Assembly: GCA_040756995.1 (NCBI GenBank)
Contig: JBFLYK010000029.1
Span: forward strand, 26,494 to 90,493
Direction of reading: 5' to 3'
DNA length: 64,000 nt
DNA from: BP-133 sp040756995
GTDB lineage: Bacteria > Actinomycetota > Acidimicrobiia > IMCC26256 > BP-133
Under the pieces are notes generated by a model. That model saw nothing but the letters and a program-made list of their open reading frames with translations. It did not search any database and had not been told where the DNA came from. A program made the position numbers and the translations under genes. Of this stretch, positions 34,287 to 42,142 are shown in pieces (positions within the stretch are counted from its first letter, which is position 1; each line of letters opens with the position of its first letter).

Positions 34287-35044
34287 CGGCCCGCCGGGCT
34301 GCGCCGTCGTTGCCGACCGGCGAGGAGAAGGTGGCCGCCGTCGACGCCATGTTCGACGCCATCGCCCCCGGCTACGACCTGACGAACCGGGTGATCTCGC
34401 TCGGTCTCGACGTCCGCTGGCGGCGCCGGACCGTCCGCTCCCTGGGCCTGCCGGCCGGCTCGCTGGTTCTCGACCTCGCCTGCGGGACGGGCGACCTCTG
34501 CGACGAGCTGGCCCGTCAGGGCCTGGCCGCCATCGGAGTCGACCGCTCCGCCGGAATGCTGCAGGCCGCTCGAGCCCGGGCTACCGCTCACGACCATTCG
34601 GCTGGCTCGCCCGCTCCGCTCGTGCGGGGTGACGGCCTCTCCCTTCCGTTTCGCTCGGGCGCGCTCGACGGAGTCGTGTGCGGGTTCGCCCTGCGGAACT
34701 TCGCTGCGCTCGCTCCGGTGATGGCGGAGTGCGCCCGGGTTCTGCGGCCGGGCGGGCGCATGGCGCTGCTCGAGGTCGATGCACCCTCGCAGCCGCTGCT
34801 CCGGCTCGGACACCGGGTCTGGTTCGGCAAGGTCGTGCCCTTCGTCGGTGGCCTCCTCGCCTCCCGCTCCGGCGCTCCCCGGGCCCGGGCGACCGCCGCC
34901 TACCGGTATCTGCCGGCGTCCGTCGCCTACCTGCCGCCCACGCCGGAGCTGCTGGCGCTCATCGCCTCCGCCGGCTTCGGCGACGTCGAACGCCGCCCGC
35001 TCTCGGGCGGAATCGCCCAACTCCTGACAGGAACCCGCTCATGA
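34283..35044 (+). CDS. menG: Demethylmenaquinone methyltransferase
   Basis: A 253-aa UbiE/MenG enzyme, the last menaquinone step (C-methylation with SAM). Family marks are AMFDAIAPGYDLTNRVISLGLDVRWRRR near the start, the SAM motif VLDLACGTGDL, and GFALRNFA with VLRPGGRMALLEV. The C-terminus YRYLPASVAYLP is typical. A short insertion (AHDHSAGSPAP) sits between motifs. It overlaps merR upstream (ATGA) and menF downstream (ATGA). Confidence 0.94.
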   Translation: MTARRAAPSLPTGEEKVAAVDAMFDAIAPGYDLTNRVISLGLDVRWRRRTVRSLGLPAGSLVLDLACGTGDLCDELARQGLAAIGVDRSAGMLQAARARATAHDHSAGSPAPLVRGDGLSLPFRSGALDGVVCGFALRNFAALAPVMAECARVLRPGGRMALLEVDAPSQPLLRLGHRVWFGKVVPFVGGLLASRSGAPRARATAAYRYLPASVAYLPPTPELLALIASAGFGDVERRPLSGGIAQLLTGTRS

Positions 35045-36441
35045 CCGCCGCCGTCTCCGCCACCTCTCCCTCCCTGCAGTCGGGGCGCCGGCTGCAGAGC
35101 CGGACCCGCCAGCTGGGCGACGGCGAACTGACCGACCTCCTCGACGTCCTCGGCGCTGACGGGTTCGCCTGGATCCGCAACGGCGCCGGGTTCGTCACCG
35201 CCGGGGTGGCGGCCCGGATCCCGGTCGGGACGGGGCCCCGCCGCTTCGAGCAGGCCGCCGAGGCGGTGGCCGAGACGCTGCGCTCGATCGAGGTCGACGG
35301 GCCCTCGCCGGTGGGTGACGCCGGTCCCGGCGCCGGCCCGATGGCGGTGGGCGCGCTGCCCTTCGACGACCGCACCCCCGGTTCACTCGTCATTCCGGCG
35401 CTGATCGTGACCCGCCGGTCCGACGGGAGCGGCTGGGTCACCACCATCGGATCGACCGGGGACGCGGCTCTGGCCGACGGCCGGCGGACGGCCACCGAGG
35501 AGTGGGCTTCCGCCGACCCCGAGCGGATTACCTACCGTTACGGTTGGCAATCCGCTCAGGGCTCTGCTGCTCCTGCCCACCAGGGCCCCGTCAACGGGTA
35601 CGGGGGAGGCCTCGACGCCGCGGTGGCGGTGCACGAGCAGCCGGCGCGGGCGGAATGGACGGAGTCCGTCCGGCGGATCCTGTCCGCCATCGACGCCGGC
35701 GACGTGCGCAAGGTCGTGCTGGCCCGCCAGCTCGTCGTCGAGGCCGGTGCGCCGTTCGATCGCCGGGCCGTCGTCGACCGGCTGCGCCGCAGTCACCCGT
35801 CGTGTTTCACCTACGCCGCCGGCGGCTTCGTGGGCGCCAGCCCCGAGCTCCTCATCCGGCGACGGGGCAGCGAGGTCGCCTCCTGCCCGATGGCCGGGAC
35901 CGTGCGGCGGGGCGCCACGCCCGAGGAGGACGAGGCGCTGACCGCTGGGCTGCGCCGCTCGGTCAAGGAGGCCGAGGAGCATCGGCTGCTGGTCGAGGCG
36001 GTGGTGTCGGCACTGGCGCCGGTCTGCGTCGAGCCGCCGTCGTCCGGCGAGCCCGACGTCGTTCGCTTCCCCACCGTGTCGCATCTGGCCACCCGGGTGA
36101 GCGGCGTACTGCGGCAACCGGCGCCCTCGGCGCTGGCCCTGGCCGGGCTGCTCCACCCGACTCCGGCCGTCGGCGGACTACCGAGGACGGAGGCGCTGGC
36201 CGCCATCGCCGCCCTCGAGGAATTCGACCGGGGTCTCTACGCCGGCCCGGTCGGCTGGGTCGACGCCAACGGCGACGGCGAGTGGGCCGTGGCCCTGCGG
36301 GGCGCGCACCTCGATGGGCCCCGGGCCCGCCTGGCCGCCGGCGCCGGGATCGTGGCCGGCTCCGATCCCGAAGCCGAGTGGGCCGAGACGGAAGCCAAGC
36401 TCCGCCCCATGCTGGCGGCGGTCGGCGCCCTCCCCGGTTAG
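35041..36441 (+). CDS. menF: Isochorismate synthase
   Basis: A 466-aa chorismate-binding enzyme that makes isochorismate, the first committed menaquinone step. The core has RKVVLARQLVV, FVGASPELLIRR, SCPMAGTVRRG, KEAEEHRLLVEAVV, LHPTPAVGGLP and the C-terminal AGIVAGSDPEAEWAETEAK. A flexible insertion (SAQGSAAPAHQGPVNGYGGG) precedes the catalytic domain. ATG overlaps the menG stop. Its last bases (ALPG and stop) form the start of a tandem duplication with the convergent menD end. Confidence 0.94.
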   Translation: MTAAVSATSPSLQSGRRLQSRTRQLGDGELTDLLDVLGADGFAWIRNGAGFVTAGVAARIPVGTGPRRFEQAAEAVAETLRSIEVDGPSPVGDAGPGAGPMAVGALPFDDRTPGSLVIPALIVTRRSDGSGWVTTIGSTGDAALADGRRTATEEWASADPERITYRYGWQSAQGSAAPAHQGPVNGYGGGLDAAVAVHEQPARAEWTESVRRILSAIDAGDVRKVVLARQLVVEAGAPFDRRAVVDRLRRSHPSCFTYAAGGFVGASPELLIRRRGSEVASCPMAGTVRRGATPEEDEALTAGLRRSVKEAEEHRLLVEAVVSALAPVCVEPPSSGEPDVVRFPTVSHLATRVSGVLRQPAPSALALAGLLHPTPAVGGLPRTEALAAIAALEEFDRGLYAGPVGWVDANGDGEWAVALRGAHLDGPRARLAAGAGIVAGSDPEAEWAETEAKLRPMLAAVGALPG

Positions 36442-36625
36442 ACCTCTCGGGCGGTCCGTCAGCCGGCCGACGTGGCCATCGCTTCGGGCGACGGCGACCC
36501 ACGCCTGGCCGTGCCGGTCGACGATCCGCGCCCTCCCCGGTGAAATCTCCTGGGTGATCCGTCAGCCGGTGGACTTGGCGATGGCTTCGCCGACGGCGGC
36601 CCAGGCCTGGCGGTGCCGGTCGACG
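36425..36625. repeat. Imperfect tandem duplication across the menF/menD convergent junction
   Basis: Segment 36425-36523 is repeated at 36528-36625 with an offset of 103 (then 102) bases. Shared blocks include GCGCCCTCCCCGGT (36425 and 36528), TCCGTCAGCCGG (36455 and 36558) and GCCTGGCCGTGCCGGTCGAC, with one mismatch in copy 2 (36503 and 36605). menF ends in the first copy and menD ends in the second. The middle holds a decayed menD tail (on the minus strand, VDRHGQAWVAVARSDG) and a decayed menF tail. Confidence 0.85.
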
Positions 36626-38634
36626 TTGGCGGTGCGGTCCCCGGTCGGCACGATGAGAACCCGCACGCCTCCGGCGGCCAGCGCCCGCTCGAGGGCCGGC
36701 CCGACTTCGCCGGCCCGTTCGACCCGCTCGGCGGGGAGGCCGTAGGCCTTCGCCACCTCGGCCACGTCGGCGCCCGGCGGCGTGCCGAACAACAGCTCGA
36801 AGCGCTCCGGCGGCAGCGCGGCCTGCGGCAGGAAGGAGAAGATCCCGCCGCCACCGTTGTCGACCACGACGAACACCGCATCGAGACCGCGCTGCGGCGC
36901 TCCGAGGAGACCTCCGGCGTCGTGGAGGAAGGCGAGGTCGCCGAGCAGCCCGACGACCGGGCGCCGTGCCGGTTCCGCGGAACCGGCGTTGCTTCCGGCG
37001 GCGACCCCGAGCACGGTCGACACGAGCCCGTCGATGCCGTTGACGCCGCGGTTGGCGTAGACGCGTTCCGGCGTACGCCCGGCGAACGCCTCGAGGTCCC
37101 GCACCGGCATGCTCGACGCCACGACCAGCGCCGGCCGGCGACGGTCGTCGGCGCACACCGCGGCGACGTCCCGAGCGACCCGGCCCTCGAACGGCTGATC
37201 ATCGGAGTCGAGGAAGGCGTCGAGCGCCGCCCGGGCCGCCTTCTCGGCTGCGCCCCAGGCCTCGTACCAGGCGATGGCGGCGACGTCACGCTCCGCCGCC
37301 GCCCCGGACGCGATGGCGACGTTATGCCCTGCCGCCGCCGACCCGGACGCGATGGCGGCGACGTCATGCTCCACCGCCGACCCGGAAGCCACCGACCCTG
37401 GTTGCTCGCCGTCCTCTGGGTCGCGGCCGGTGCGGCGACCGAGGTCGGGCAGGCTCGGCACCCGCTCGGCGGCAGCGCGCCCCGGGTCGAGCCAGGCGCC
37501 GTCGGGGTCGACGAGGATCTGGGGCACGGAGGCGTCGAGCCACACCATCGCCGTTTTCGAAGTCAGCGGCCCACCGAAACGGATCACGAGATCCGGGCGA
37601 TGCCGCTCGGCGAACCCCGGGACCCGCAGGAGCGCCTCATACGTGGTGATCGCTCCGTCGCTCCCCCGCTGCCCCGAGATCGCGTCGGCCAGCAACGGCC
37701 ACCGCAGCCTCGCCGCCACCTCGGCCGCCTCCGCCGGGCTGCCCCACCCCGCCACGACCAGCCCGCGTCGCGCCCCGGCGATCCGGCCCTCCAACTCGGC
37801 CGCCACCGCCGCCGACAGCCGGGCCGGCCCCCGGCCAAACGAGGTGGCCCACGGCCGCCCTGCCTCCCTCCCAGGCTCCATCTCTTCCGAGCGCTCGGGC
37901 GCAGCGAGAGATTGCCCGGCCGCCGTATCCCCACCGACGCCCGCCACCAACGCCCCACCGACGCCCGCCGCAGACTCCCCACTGATCTCGGCCGCAGACT
38001 CCCCACCAACGCCGGGCGCCGCCTCCCCACCAACGCCGGGCGCCGCCTCCCCACCAACGCCGGGCGCCGCCTCCCCACCGACGCTGGCCGCCGGCTTCCC
38101 GGCGGTCGGAACCAGCGGTTCCCGGAAGGCGACGTTCAGGTGGACGGGGCCGGCGGGCGGGCCCGCCGCTTCCGCCCACAGACGGGCGGCGACCGGCCGC
38201 CAGGCGGCCCGCGCCGCCGGGTGGCCGTCGGCCGGAATCTCGGCGAAGAAGCGGACCGCCGGGCCGTAGAGGTGCACCTGATCCGTGGTCTGGGGGGCGC
38301 CGGTGTCCCGCAGCTCGGCCGGCCGGTCGGCCGTGCAGACGATGAGCGGGACCCGGGAGTGATCGGCCTCCAGCACGGCCGGGTGGAAGTGGGCGGCGGC
38401 CGTCCCCGACGTGCACAGCACCAGCGTCGGCCGGCCCGACGCCTTGGCCGCCCCCAGGGCGAAGAACGCCGCCGACCGCTCGTCAAGCAGCACGTGGAGC
38501 TCGATCCGCTCGTCGTGCGCCAGGGCCAACGCCATCGGCGCCGACCGTGACCCCGGGGCCAGCACCGCCACCCTCAACCCCGCCCGGGCCAGCTCGTCGA
38601 CCAGCGTGCGAGCGCACGCCACGCTCACCGCCAC
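36562..38634 (-). CDS. menD: SEPHCHC synthase MenD, with two repeat insertions
   Basis: A 690-aa ThDP enzyme, about 140 residues longer than usual MenD. It joins isochorismate and 2-oxoglutarate. Conserved parts are APGSRSAPMALALA, DERSAAFFALGAAKASGRPT, CTSGTAAAHFHPAVLEA, MPVRDLEAFAG, YANRGVNGIDGLVST, GDLAFLHDAGG and NGGGGIFSFLPQ. The extra length is two repeats: seven 8-aa units (GVGGEAAP-like, residues 184-239) after the N-terminal domain, and three 13-aa units (SGSA..HDVAAIA, residues about 417-455) before the ThDP domain. Both lie in linkers, so activity is probably kept. GTG start; divergent from menH. Confidence 0.93.
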   Translation of the reverse strand: MAVSVACARTLVDELARAGLRVAVLAPGSRSAPMALALAHDERIELHVLLDERSAAFFALGAAKASGRPTLVLCTSGTAAAHFHPAVLEADHSRVPLIVCTADRPAELRDTGAPQTTDQVHLYGPAVRFFAEIPADGHPAARAAWRPVAARLWAEAAGPPAGPVHLNVAFREPLVPTAGKPAASVGGEAAPGVGGEAAPGVGGEAAPGVGGESAAEISGESAAGVGGALVAGVGGDTAAGQSLAAPERSEEMEPGREAGRPWATSFGRGPARLSAAVAAELEGRIAGARRGLVVAGWGSPAEAAEVAARLRWPLLADAISGQRGSDGAITTYEALLRVPGFAERHRPDLVIRFGGPLTSKTAMVWLDASVPQILVDPDGAWLDPGRAAAERVPSLPDLGRRTGRDPEDGEQPGSVASGSAVEHDVAAIASGSAAAGHNVAIASGAAAERDVAAIAWYEAWGAAEKAARAALDAFLDSDDQPFEGRVARDVAAVCADDRRRPALVVASSMPVRDLEAFAGRTPERVYANRGVNGIDGLVSTVLGVAAGSNAGSAEPARRPVVGLLGDLAFLHDAGGLLGAPQRGLDAVFVVVDNGGGGIFSFLPQAALPPERFELLFGTPPGADVAEVAKAYGLPAERVERAGEVGPALERALAAGGVRVLIVPTGDRTANVDRHRQAWAAVGEAIAKSTG
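37271..37387. repeat. Three 39-bp tandem repeats inside menD
   Basis: Units 37271-37309, 37310-37348 and 37349-37387 each begin GCGATGGCG and code for 13 residues (SGSA...AAIA) in the linker before the ThDP-binding domain of MenD. Confidence 0.85.
37918..38085. repeat. Seven 24-bp tandem repeats inside menD
   Basis: A 168-bp block of seven in-frame 24-bp units, centred on CTCCCCACCAACGCC on the plus strand, codes for GVGGEAAP-type octapeptides in the linker after the first MenD domain. Three central units are nearly identical; outer ones have drifted. Confidence 0.9.
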
Positions 38635-38684
38635 GCCGCCCTCGCTTCGGTCGGCGGGGGTTCTTCCATGGCACCATCGCCGGC

Positions 38685-39482
38685 GTGGCGGAAGTCGACG
38701 TGACGGTGGAGACGGGGGCCGGGCGGCGGTTGGTGTTGCTGCACGGCTTCACGCAGGGCCCGGGCTCGTGGGACCCGGTAGTGGCCGGGCTCGACCCGTC
38801 CTACCAGGTGGTGCGGGTGACCCTTCCCGGGCACGGGCCGGAAGGAAGCGCCTCGGCGCGGGCCCGCCTGCCGTTCGAGGGCGCGGCGGCGGTGGTAGCG
38901 GAGGCGGTGGCCGAGGCCGCCGGCCCGGAACCGGCGACGTGGTTCGGCTATTCGCTCGGCGGACGGCTGGCGCTGCGGGTGGCGCTCGACCGGCCCGACC
39001 TCGTCGACTCTCTGGCCCTGCTCGGAGCCACCGCCGGCATCGAAGACGCCGTCGACCGCCAGGCCCGGATGGAGATGGATGAGCGCTTGGCCGCCGGCCT
39101 GGAGCGCAAGGGCGTCGAGAGTTTCATCGACGGCTGGTTGGCGCAGGCGCTGTTCTCCCGCCTGCCCCGGGAGGCTGCCGGTGTCGAGGAGCGGCGTCGG
39201 GGGACGGTCGACGGCCTCGCCTACGCGCTGCGGCGCCTCGGTACCGGAGCCCAGGAGCCGGTGTGGGACCGGCTGGACGAACTGGGCATGCCCGTCCTGC
39301 TGCTCGCCGGGGAGCACGACACGAAGTTCTCGGCGATCGCCTTCCGGATGGCCGCCCTCATCGGCGACAACGCCGGCATCTCGTTCGTGCCTGGGGCCGG
39401 TCACGCCGCCCACCTCGAACGGCCCCAGTCCGTCACGACGATCCTGTCCCGCTTTCTCTCCGCGCTGCCCGCCGCCACCTGA
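38685..39482 (+). CDS. menH: SHCHC synthase-like alpha/beta hydrolase
   Basis: A 265-aa alpha/beta hydrolase with the triad Ser90 (GYSLGG), Asp212 (GEHDTK) and His240 (GAGHAAHLE). LVLLHGFTQGPGSWDPV is typical of MenH, which removes pyruvate from SEPHCHC. GTG 38685 is the first start after the divergent menD; no ribosome site is clear. Its place between menD and menC supports MenH over a generic esterase. Its last 40 bases begin a tandem duplication. Confidence 0.88.
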   Translation: MAEVDVTVETGAGRRLVLLHGFTQGPGSWDPVVAGLDPSYQVVRVTLPGHGPEGSASARARLPFEGAAAVVAEAVAEAAGPEPATWFGYSLGGRLALRVALDRPDLVDSLALLGATAGIEDAVDRQARMEMDERLAAGLERKGVESFIDGWLAQALFSRLPREAAGVEERRRGTVDGLAYALRRLGTGAQEPVWDRLDELGMPVLLLAGEHDTKFSAIAFRMAALIGDNAGISFVPGAGHAAHLERPQSVTTILSRFLSALPAAT

Positions 39483-39654
39483 GATCCGAACCGCACATCA
39501 GGTGTCGACCGCCCAGCGGGCGAGCAGGTCGGGGTCCGGTTCCGGCCGCTCCTGTCCCGCTTTCTCACCGCTCCTGCCCGCCGCGACGTGAGATCCCAGC
39601 CACACATCAGGTGTCGACCGCCCAGCGGGCGAGCAGGTCGGGATCGGGTTCAGG
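39443..39654. repeat. Imperfect tandem duplication across the menH/menC convergent junction
   Basis: Segment 39443-39545 recurs at 39551-39654 with an offset of 108-109 bases. The block 39494-39533 is identical to 39603-39642 over 40 bases. menH ends in copy 1 and menC ends in copy 2. Between them lie vestigial tails of both: an extra menC end (coding LLARWAVDT and stop) and an extra menH end. Confidence 0.9.
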
Positions 39655-40539
39655 GCGGCGGACCGTGAGCAGGCCGTCGCTCGGGACGAGGGGGTCGGCG
39701 ACCACGTCGCCGGCCAGGAGACTGGCCGTTCCGAGCCCGCAGGCGTAGGGCAGCTCGGGCAGCGCCGCGGCCAGGGCGAGGCCGGCGGCCAGTCCGACCG
39801 ACGTTTCATAGAGGGACGACACGACGGCCGGAACGCCAGCCGCCTCGATCACCCGCTGGGCGGCCCGGACCCCGCCCAGCGGCTGGACCTTCACGACCAC
39901 GGCGTCGGCGGCGTCGAGGGCGGCCAGGCGCCGGGCGTCGCCGAGGCTGCGGATGCTCTCGTCGGCCGCCACCGGAACCGCCACCCGGCGTCGCACCTCG
40001 GCCAGGTCGGCCAGGTCGGCCACCGGCTGCTCGACCAGCTCGAGGTCGTAGCCGGCCACGCGGTTGAGAGCCGACACCGCGGTGTCGACGTCCCAGGCGC
40101 CGTTGGCGTCGAGGCGAATGCGCCCGCCCGGGCCCAGCGCCGCCCGCACGGCCGCCACCCGGTCGGCGTCGTCGGCGAGCGGGCCGCCACCCACCTTCAC
40201 CTTGACGGTGCTCATCCCGGCTGCCGCCGCCTCGGCGGCGAGCCGTTCCGCCGCCCCGGCATCGACCGCCGGCACGAGGGCGTTGACCGGCACCTCGGAG
40301 CGCACCGCCGCCGGCCAGCCGAGGAACACGGCTTCCCGCACCGCCTCCTCGCACTGCCGAGGATCGCAGGGATAGCCCGGCAAGGGTGAGAACTCCCCCC
40401 AACCCAGTGGTCCTTCGACGAGCGTCGCCTCCCGGAATGACTGCCCGCCCAGCGACACCCGCAACGGCAACCGCACCCGGTGGGCCTTCACGCCGACGCC
40501 GGCAAGCCCCACTCCTCCCGGCCGCCCCACGCCGTTCAT
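39607..40539 (-). CDS. menC: o-Succinylbenzoate synthase
   Basis: A 310-aa enolase-superfamily enzyme that dehydrates SHCHC to o-succinylbenzoate. Visible marks are STVKVKVGGG (catalytic Lys pair), RIRLDANGAWDV, LELVEQPV, VAADESIRS, DAVVVKVQPLGGV and SSLYETSVGLAAGLALAA. ATG 40539 (MNGVGRPGG) is preferred; a start at 40596 is possible. Its C-terminus lies in the second copy of a tandem duplication. Confidence 0.92.
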   Translation of the reverse strand: MNGVGRPGGVGLAGVGVKAHRVRLPLRVSLGGQSFREATLVEGPLGWGEFSPLPGYPCDPRQCEEAVREAVFLGWPAAVRSEVPVNALVPAVDAGAAERLAAEAAAAGMSTVKVKVGGGPLADDADRVAAVRAALGPGGRIRLDANGAWDVDTAVSALNRVAGYDLELVEQPVADLADLAEVRRRVAVPVAADESIRSLGDARRLAALDAADAVVVKVQPLGGVRAAQRVIEAAGVPAVVSSLYETSVGLAAGLALAAALPELPYACGLGTASLLAGDVVADPLVPSDGLLTVRRPEPDPDLLARWAVDT

Positions 40540-40969
40540 GCCGTCGAGCCTGTTGGCGTGATTGGTTGCCGCCCCCCACGAGCTGAAGCGGGGCACCGAG
40601 GATCGGGCGGCCGCCGTCGACTGATCGGCGGTAGTCCGTGCCCTACGCCACTCCGGACCGTGTCGCCTGCACGCTGGATCTCTGCTTGCGGTATGTGCGT
40701 CCGCTCGTGGCGGTTACTGACGCCGGCCGCCCAACAGTCGGAGTCCGTCGTCACCGAGCCGACCGTTCTAGTGCCGCGGCCGCCAATGTTTGCGCCCACG
40801 AGGTCCTGGCGTATCGCCGCCCCTTGGTGGGGATGTGCCGTGGTTATGCACTTAGGTTGTCGATAACCACGACGGATATCGTCCGAACCTGCCGATTCCC
40901 AGCAACTCCAGACAGCGCAAAGGTTGTCTGACGCAGTACTAGCCGTCTCTGAGTGGCTTGCTTCGCCGC
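40540..40969. other. 430-bp intergenic stretch, compositionally distinct, no confident gene
   Basis: The region between menC and menA is lower in GC than its surroundings. It contains a 9-bp inverted repeat CGTGGTTAT/ATAACCACG (40839-40847 and 40863-40871). A GTG-started frame on the plus strand (40638-40931, 97 codons) has no ribosome site or recognisable domain, and I do not call it. It may carry promoters for menC or be relic DNA. Confidence 0.5.
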
Positions 40970-42082
40970 TCACGAGAGCCAAAGGCCGGCGGAGAGCAGC
41001 GCGCTCGTCACGAGCTGCAGGCGGGCGGTGGCCACCAGGGCGGCGATGAGACCGGGGGCGTCGCGGCGCTCGGCCACCAGGCGGGCGGGCTTGATGGCCA
41101 GCGGGACGGCAACCAGGGCGATGAGGGCCGGCGGGCGGGCGACGCCGATCCCCGCCACGGCGACGAGGGCGCCGGCCACGCAGGCCTGGTAGAGGAGACG
41201 GGTACGGGCGGCGCCCAGGCGCACGGCCAGGGTGAGCTTGCCGGAGGCGGCATCGGTATCGACGTCGCGCAGGTTGTTGGCCACCAGCAGGGCGCAGGCC
41301 AGGAGGCCGACCGGCACGGAGGCCGCCAGCGCCAGACCGGTCAAGCGCTCGAGCTGCACGTAGGCCGAGCCGGCCGTGGCCACGAAGCCGAAGAACACGA
41401 GCACCGCCAGCTCGCCGAAGCCGGCGTAGCCGTAGGGCTTCGGCCCGCCGGTGTAGAGCGCTCCGGCGGCGATGCACGCCACCCCCACGATCAGCAGCCG
41501 CAGGTCGACGGCGACGGCCAGAGTGAGCCCGGCGACCGCGGCCACGGCGAAGGCGATGGCCGCCGCCCGCAGGACCAGTGGCGGTGCCACGAGCCCCGAG
41601 GCCGTGAGCCGCAGCGGGCCGGCCCGGTTGGCGTCGGTGCCGCGGCGGCCGTCGGAATAGTCGTTGGCATAGTTGGTCCCGACCTGCAGCGCGAGCGCCA
41701 CCACCATCGCCGCCACCGCCCGCCACAGCACCACGGTGCCCTGCGCCGCCGCGACCGCCGTCCCGACGAGGACGGGCGAGACCGACGCCGGCAGCGTCCG
41801 CGGCCGAGCGCCCGCCAACCACAGCGCTCGTCCGCTCGGAGGCTTGGCGCCGGCACCCGGCCGGCCCCCGCCGGAGTCGTCCTGAGAACGGGACCTCCCC
41901 GCTCCGCCATCTCCTGGCCGTGCTCTTGCCCCGGCGGACGCTTGTCCGACCAGCTCGCCCGGTTCGACGTGCCGAAGCGGAGTCGGGTCGCCGGGCGGGC
42001 CCACTTCGCCGGAGTCGTCCTGGGAACGGGGCCTCGCCCCGGGCCGGCCGTGGCCGGTGAACGCCGTGTCGTCCGTCTCCAC
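40970..42082 (-). CDS. menA: 1,4-dihydroxy-2-naphthoate prenyltransferase
   Basis: A polytopic UbiA-superfamily enzyme that prenylates DHNA. The two Asp-rich motifs are NYANDYSDGRRGTDANR and NNLRDVDTDAASGK, and LAGARPRTLPASVSPVLVGTA is the usual N-terminus. The start is unclear: no ATG is near, and GTG 42082 (also 42088, 42103, 42004) would add a Pro/Arg-rich tail of about 70 residues absent in homologues. That tail includes two near-identical PRSQDDSG/SRSQDDSG segments. Divergent from menE. Confidence 0.88.
   Translation of the reverse strand: METDDTAFTGHGRPGARPRSQDDSGEVGPPGDPTPLRHVEPGELVGQASAGARARPGDGGAGRSRSQDDSGGGRPGAGAKPPSGRALWLAGARPRTLPASVSPVLVGTAVAAAQGTVVLWRAVAAMVVALALQVGTNYANDYSDGRRGTDANRAGPLRLTASGLVAPPLVLRAAAIAFAVAAVAGLTLAVAVDLRLLIVGVACIAAGALYTGGPKPYGYAGFGELAVLVFFGFVATAGSAYVQLERLTGLALAASVPVGLLACALLVANNLRDVDTDAASGKLTLAVRLGAARTRLLYQACVAGALVAVAGIGVARPPALIALVAVPLAIKPARLVAERRDAPGLIAALVATARLQLVTSALLSAGLWLS
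41869..42030. repeat. Direct repeats in the 5' part of menA
   Basis: The segment 41869-41892 recurs at 42007-42030 with one mismatch in 24 (shared core GCCGGAGTCGTCCTG), and similarity continues for about ten more bases. The 138-bp offset is a multiple of three, so the frame is kept. Confidence 0.75.
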
Positions 42083-42128
42083 CCTCACCCCGGGTGCCGT
42101 CACTCTGAGAGCGATCACTCTCACGAAG

Positions 42129-42134
42129 TACCGT
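42129..42134 (+). promoter_or_regulatory. Leaderless-type -10 box of menE
   Basis: TACCGT lies 8 nt before the menE ATG and no ribosome site is present, consistent with a leaderless transcript. Confidence 0.5.
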
Positions 42135-42142
42135 AGCCGTCG

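Noticed and set aside
36442..36561. A frameshifted C-terminus of menD continuing through the first duplicate copy
   Set aside because: menD ends with a proper stop and normal C-terminus in the second copy; the first copy is a vestige.
40638..40931. A 97-codon frame between menC and menA
   Set aside because: No ribosome site, no domain and mixed composition; coding cannot be supported.
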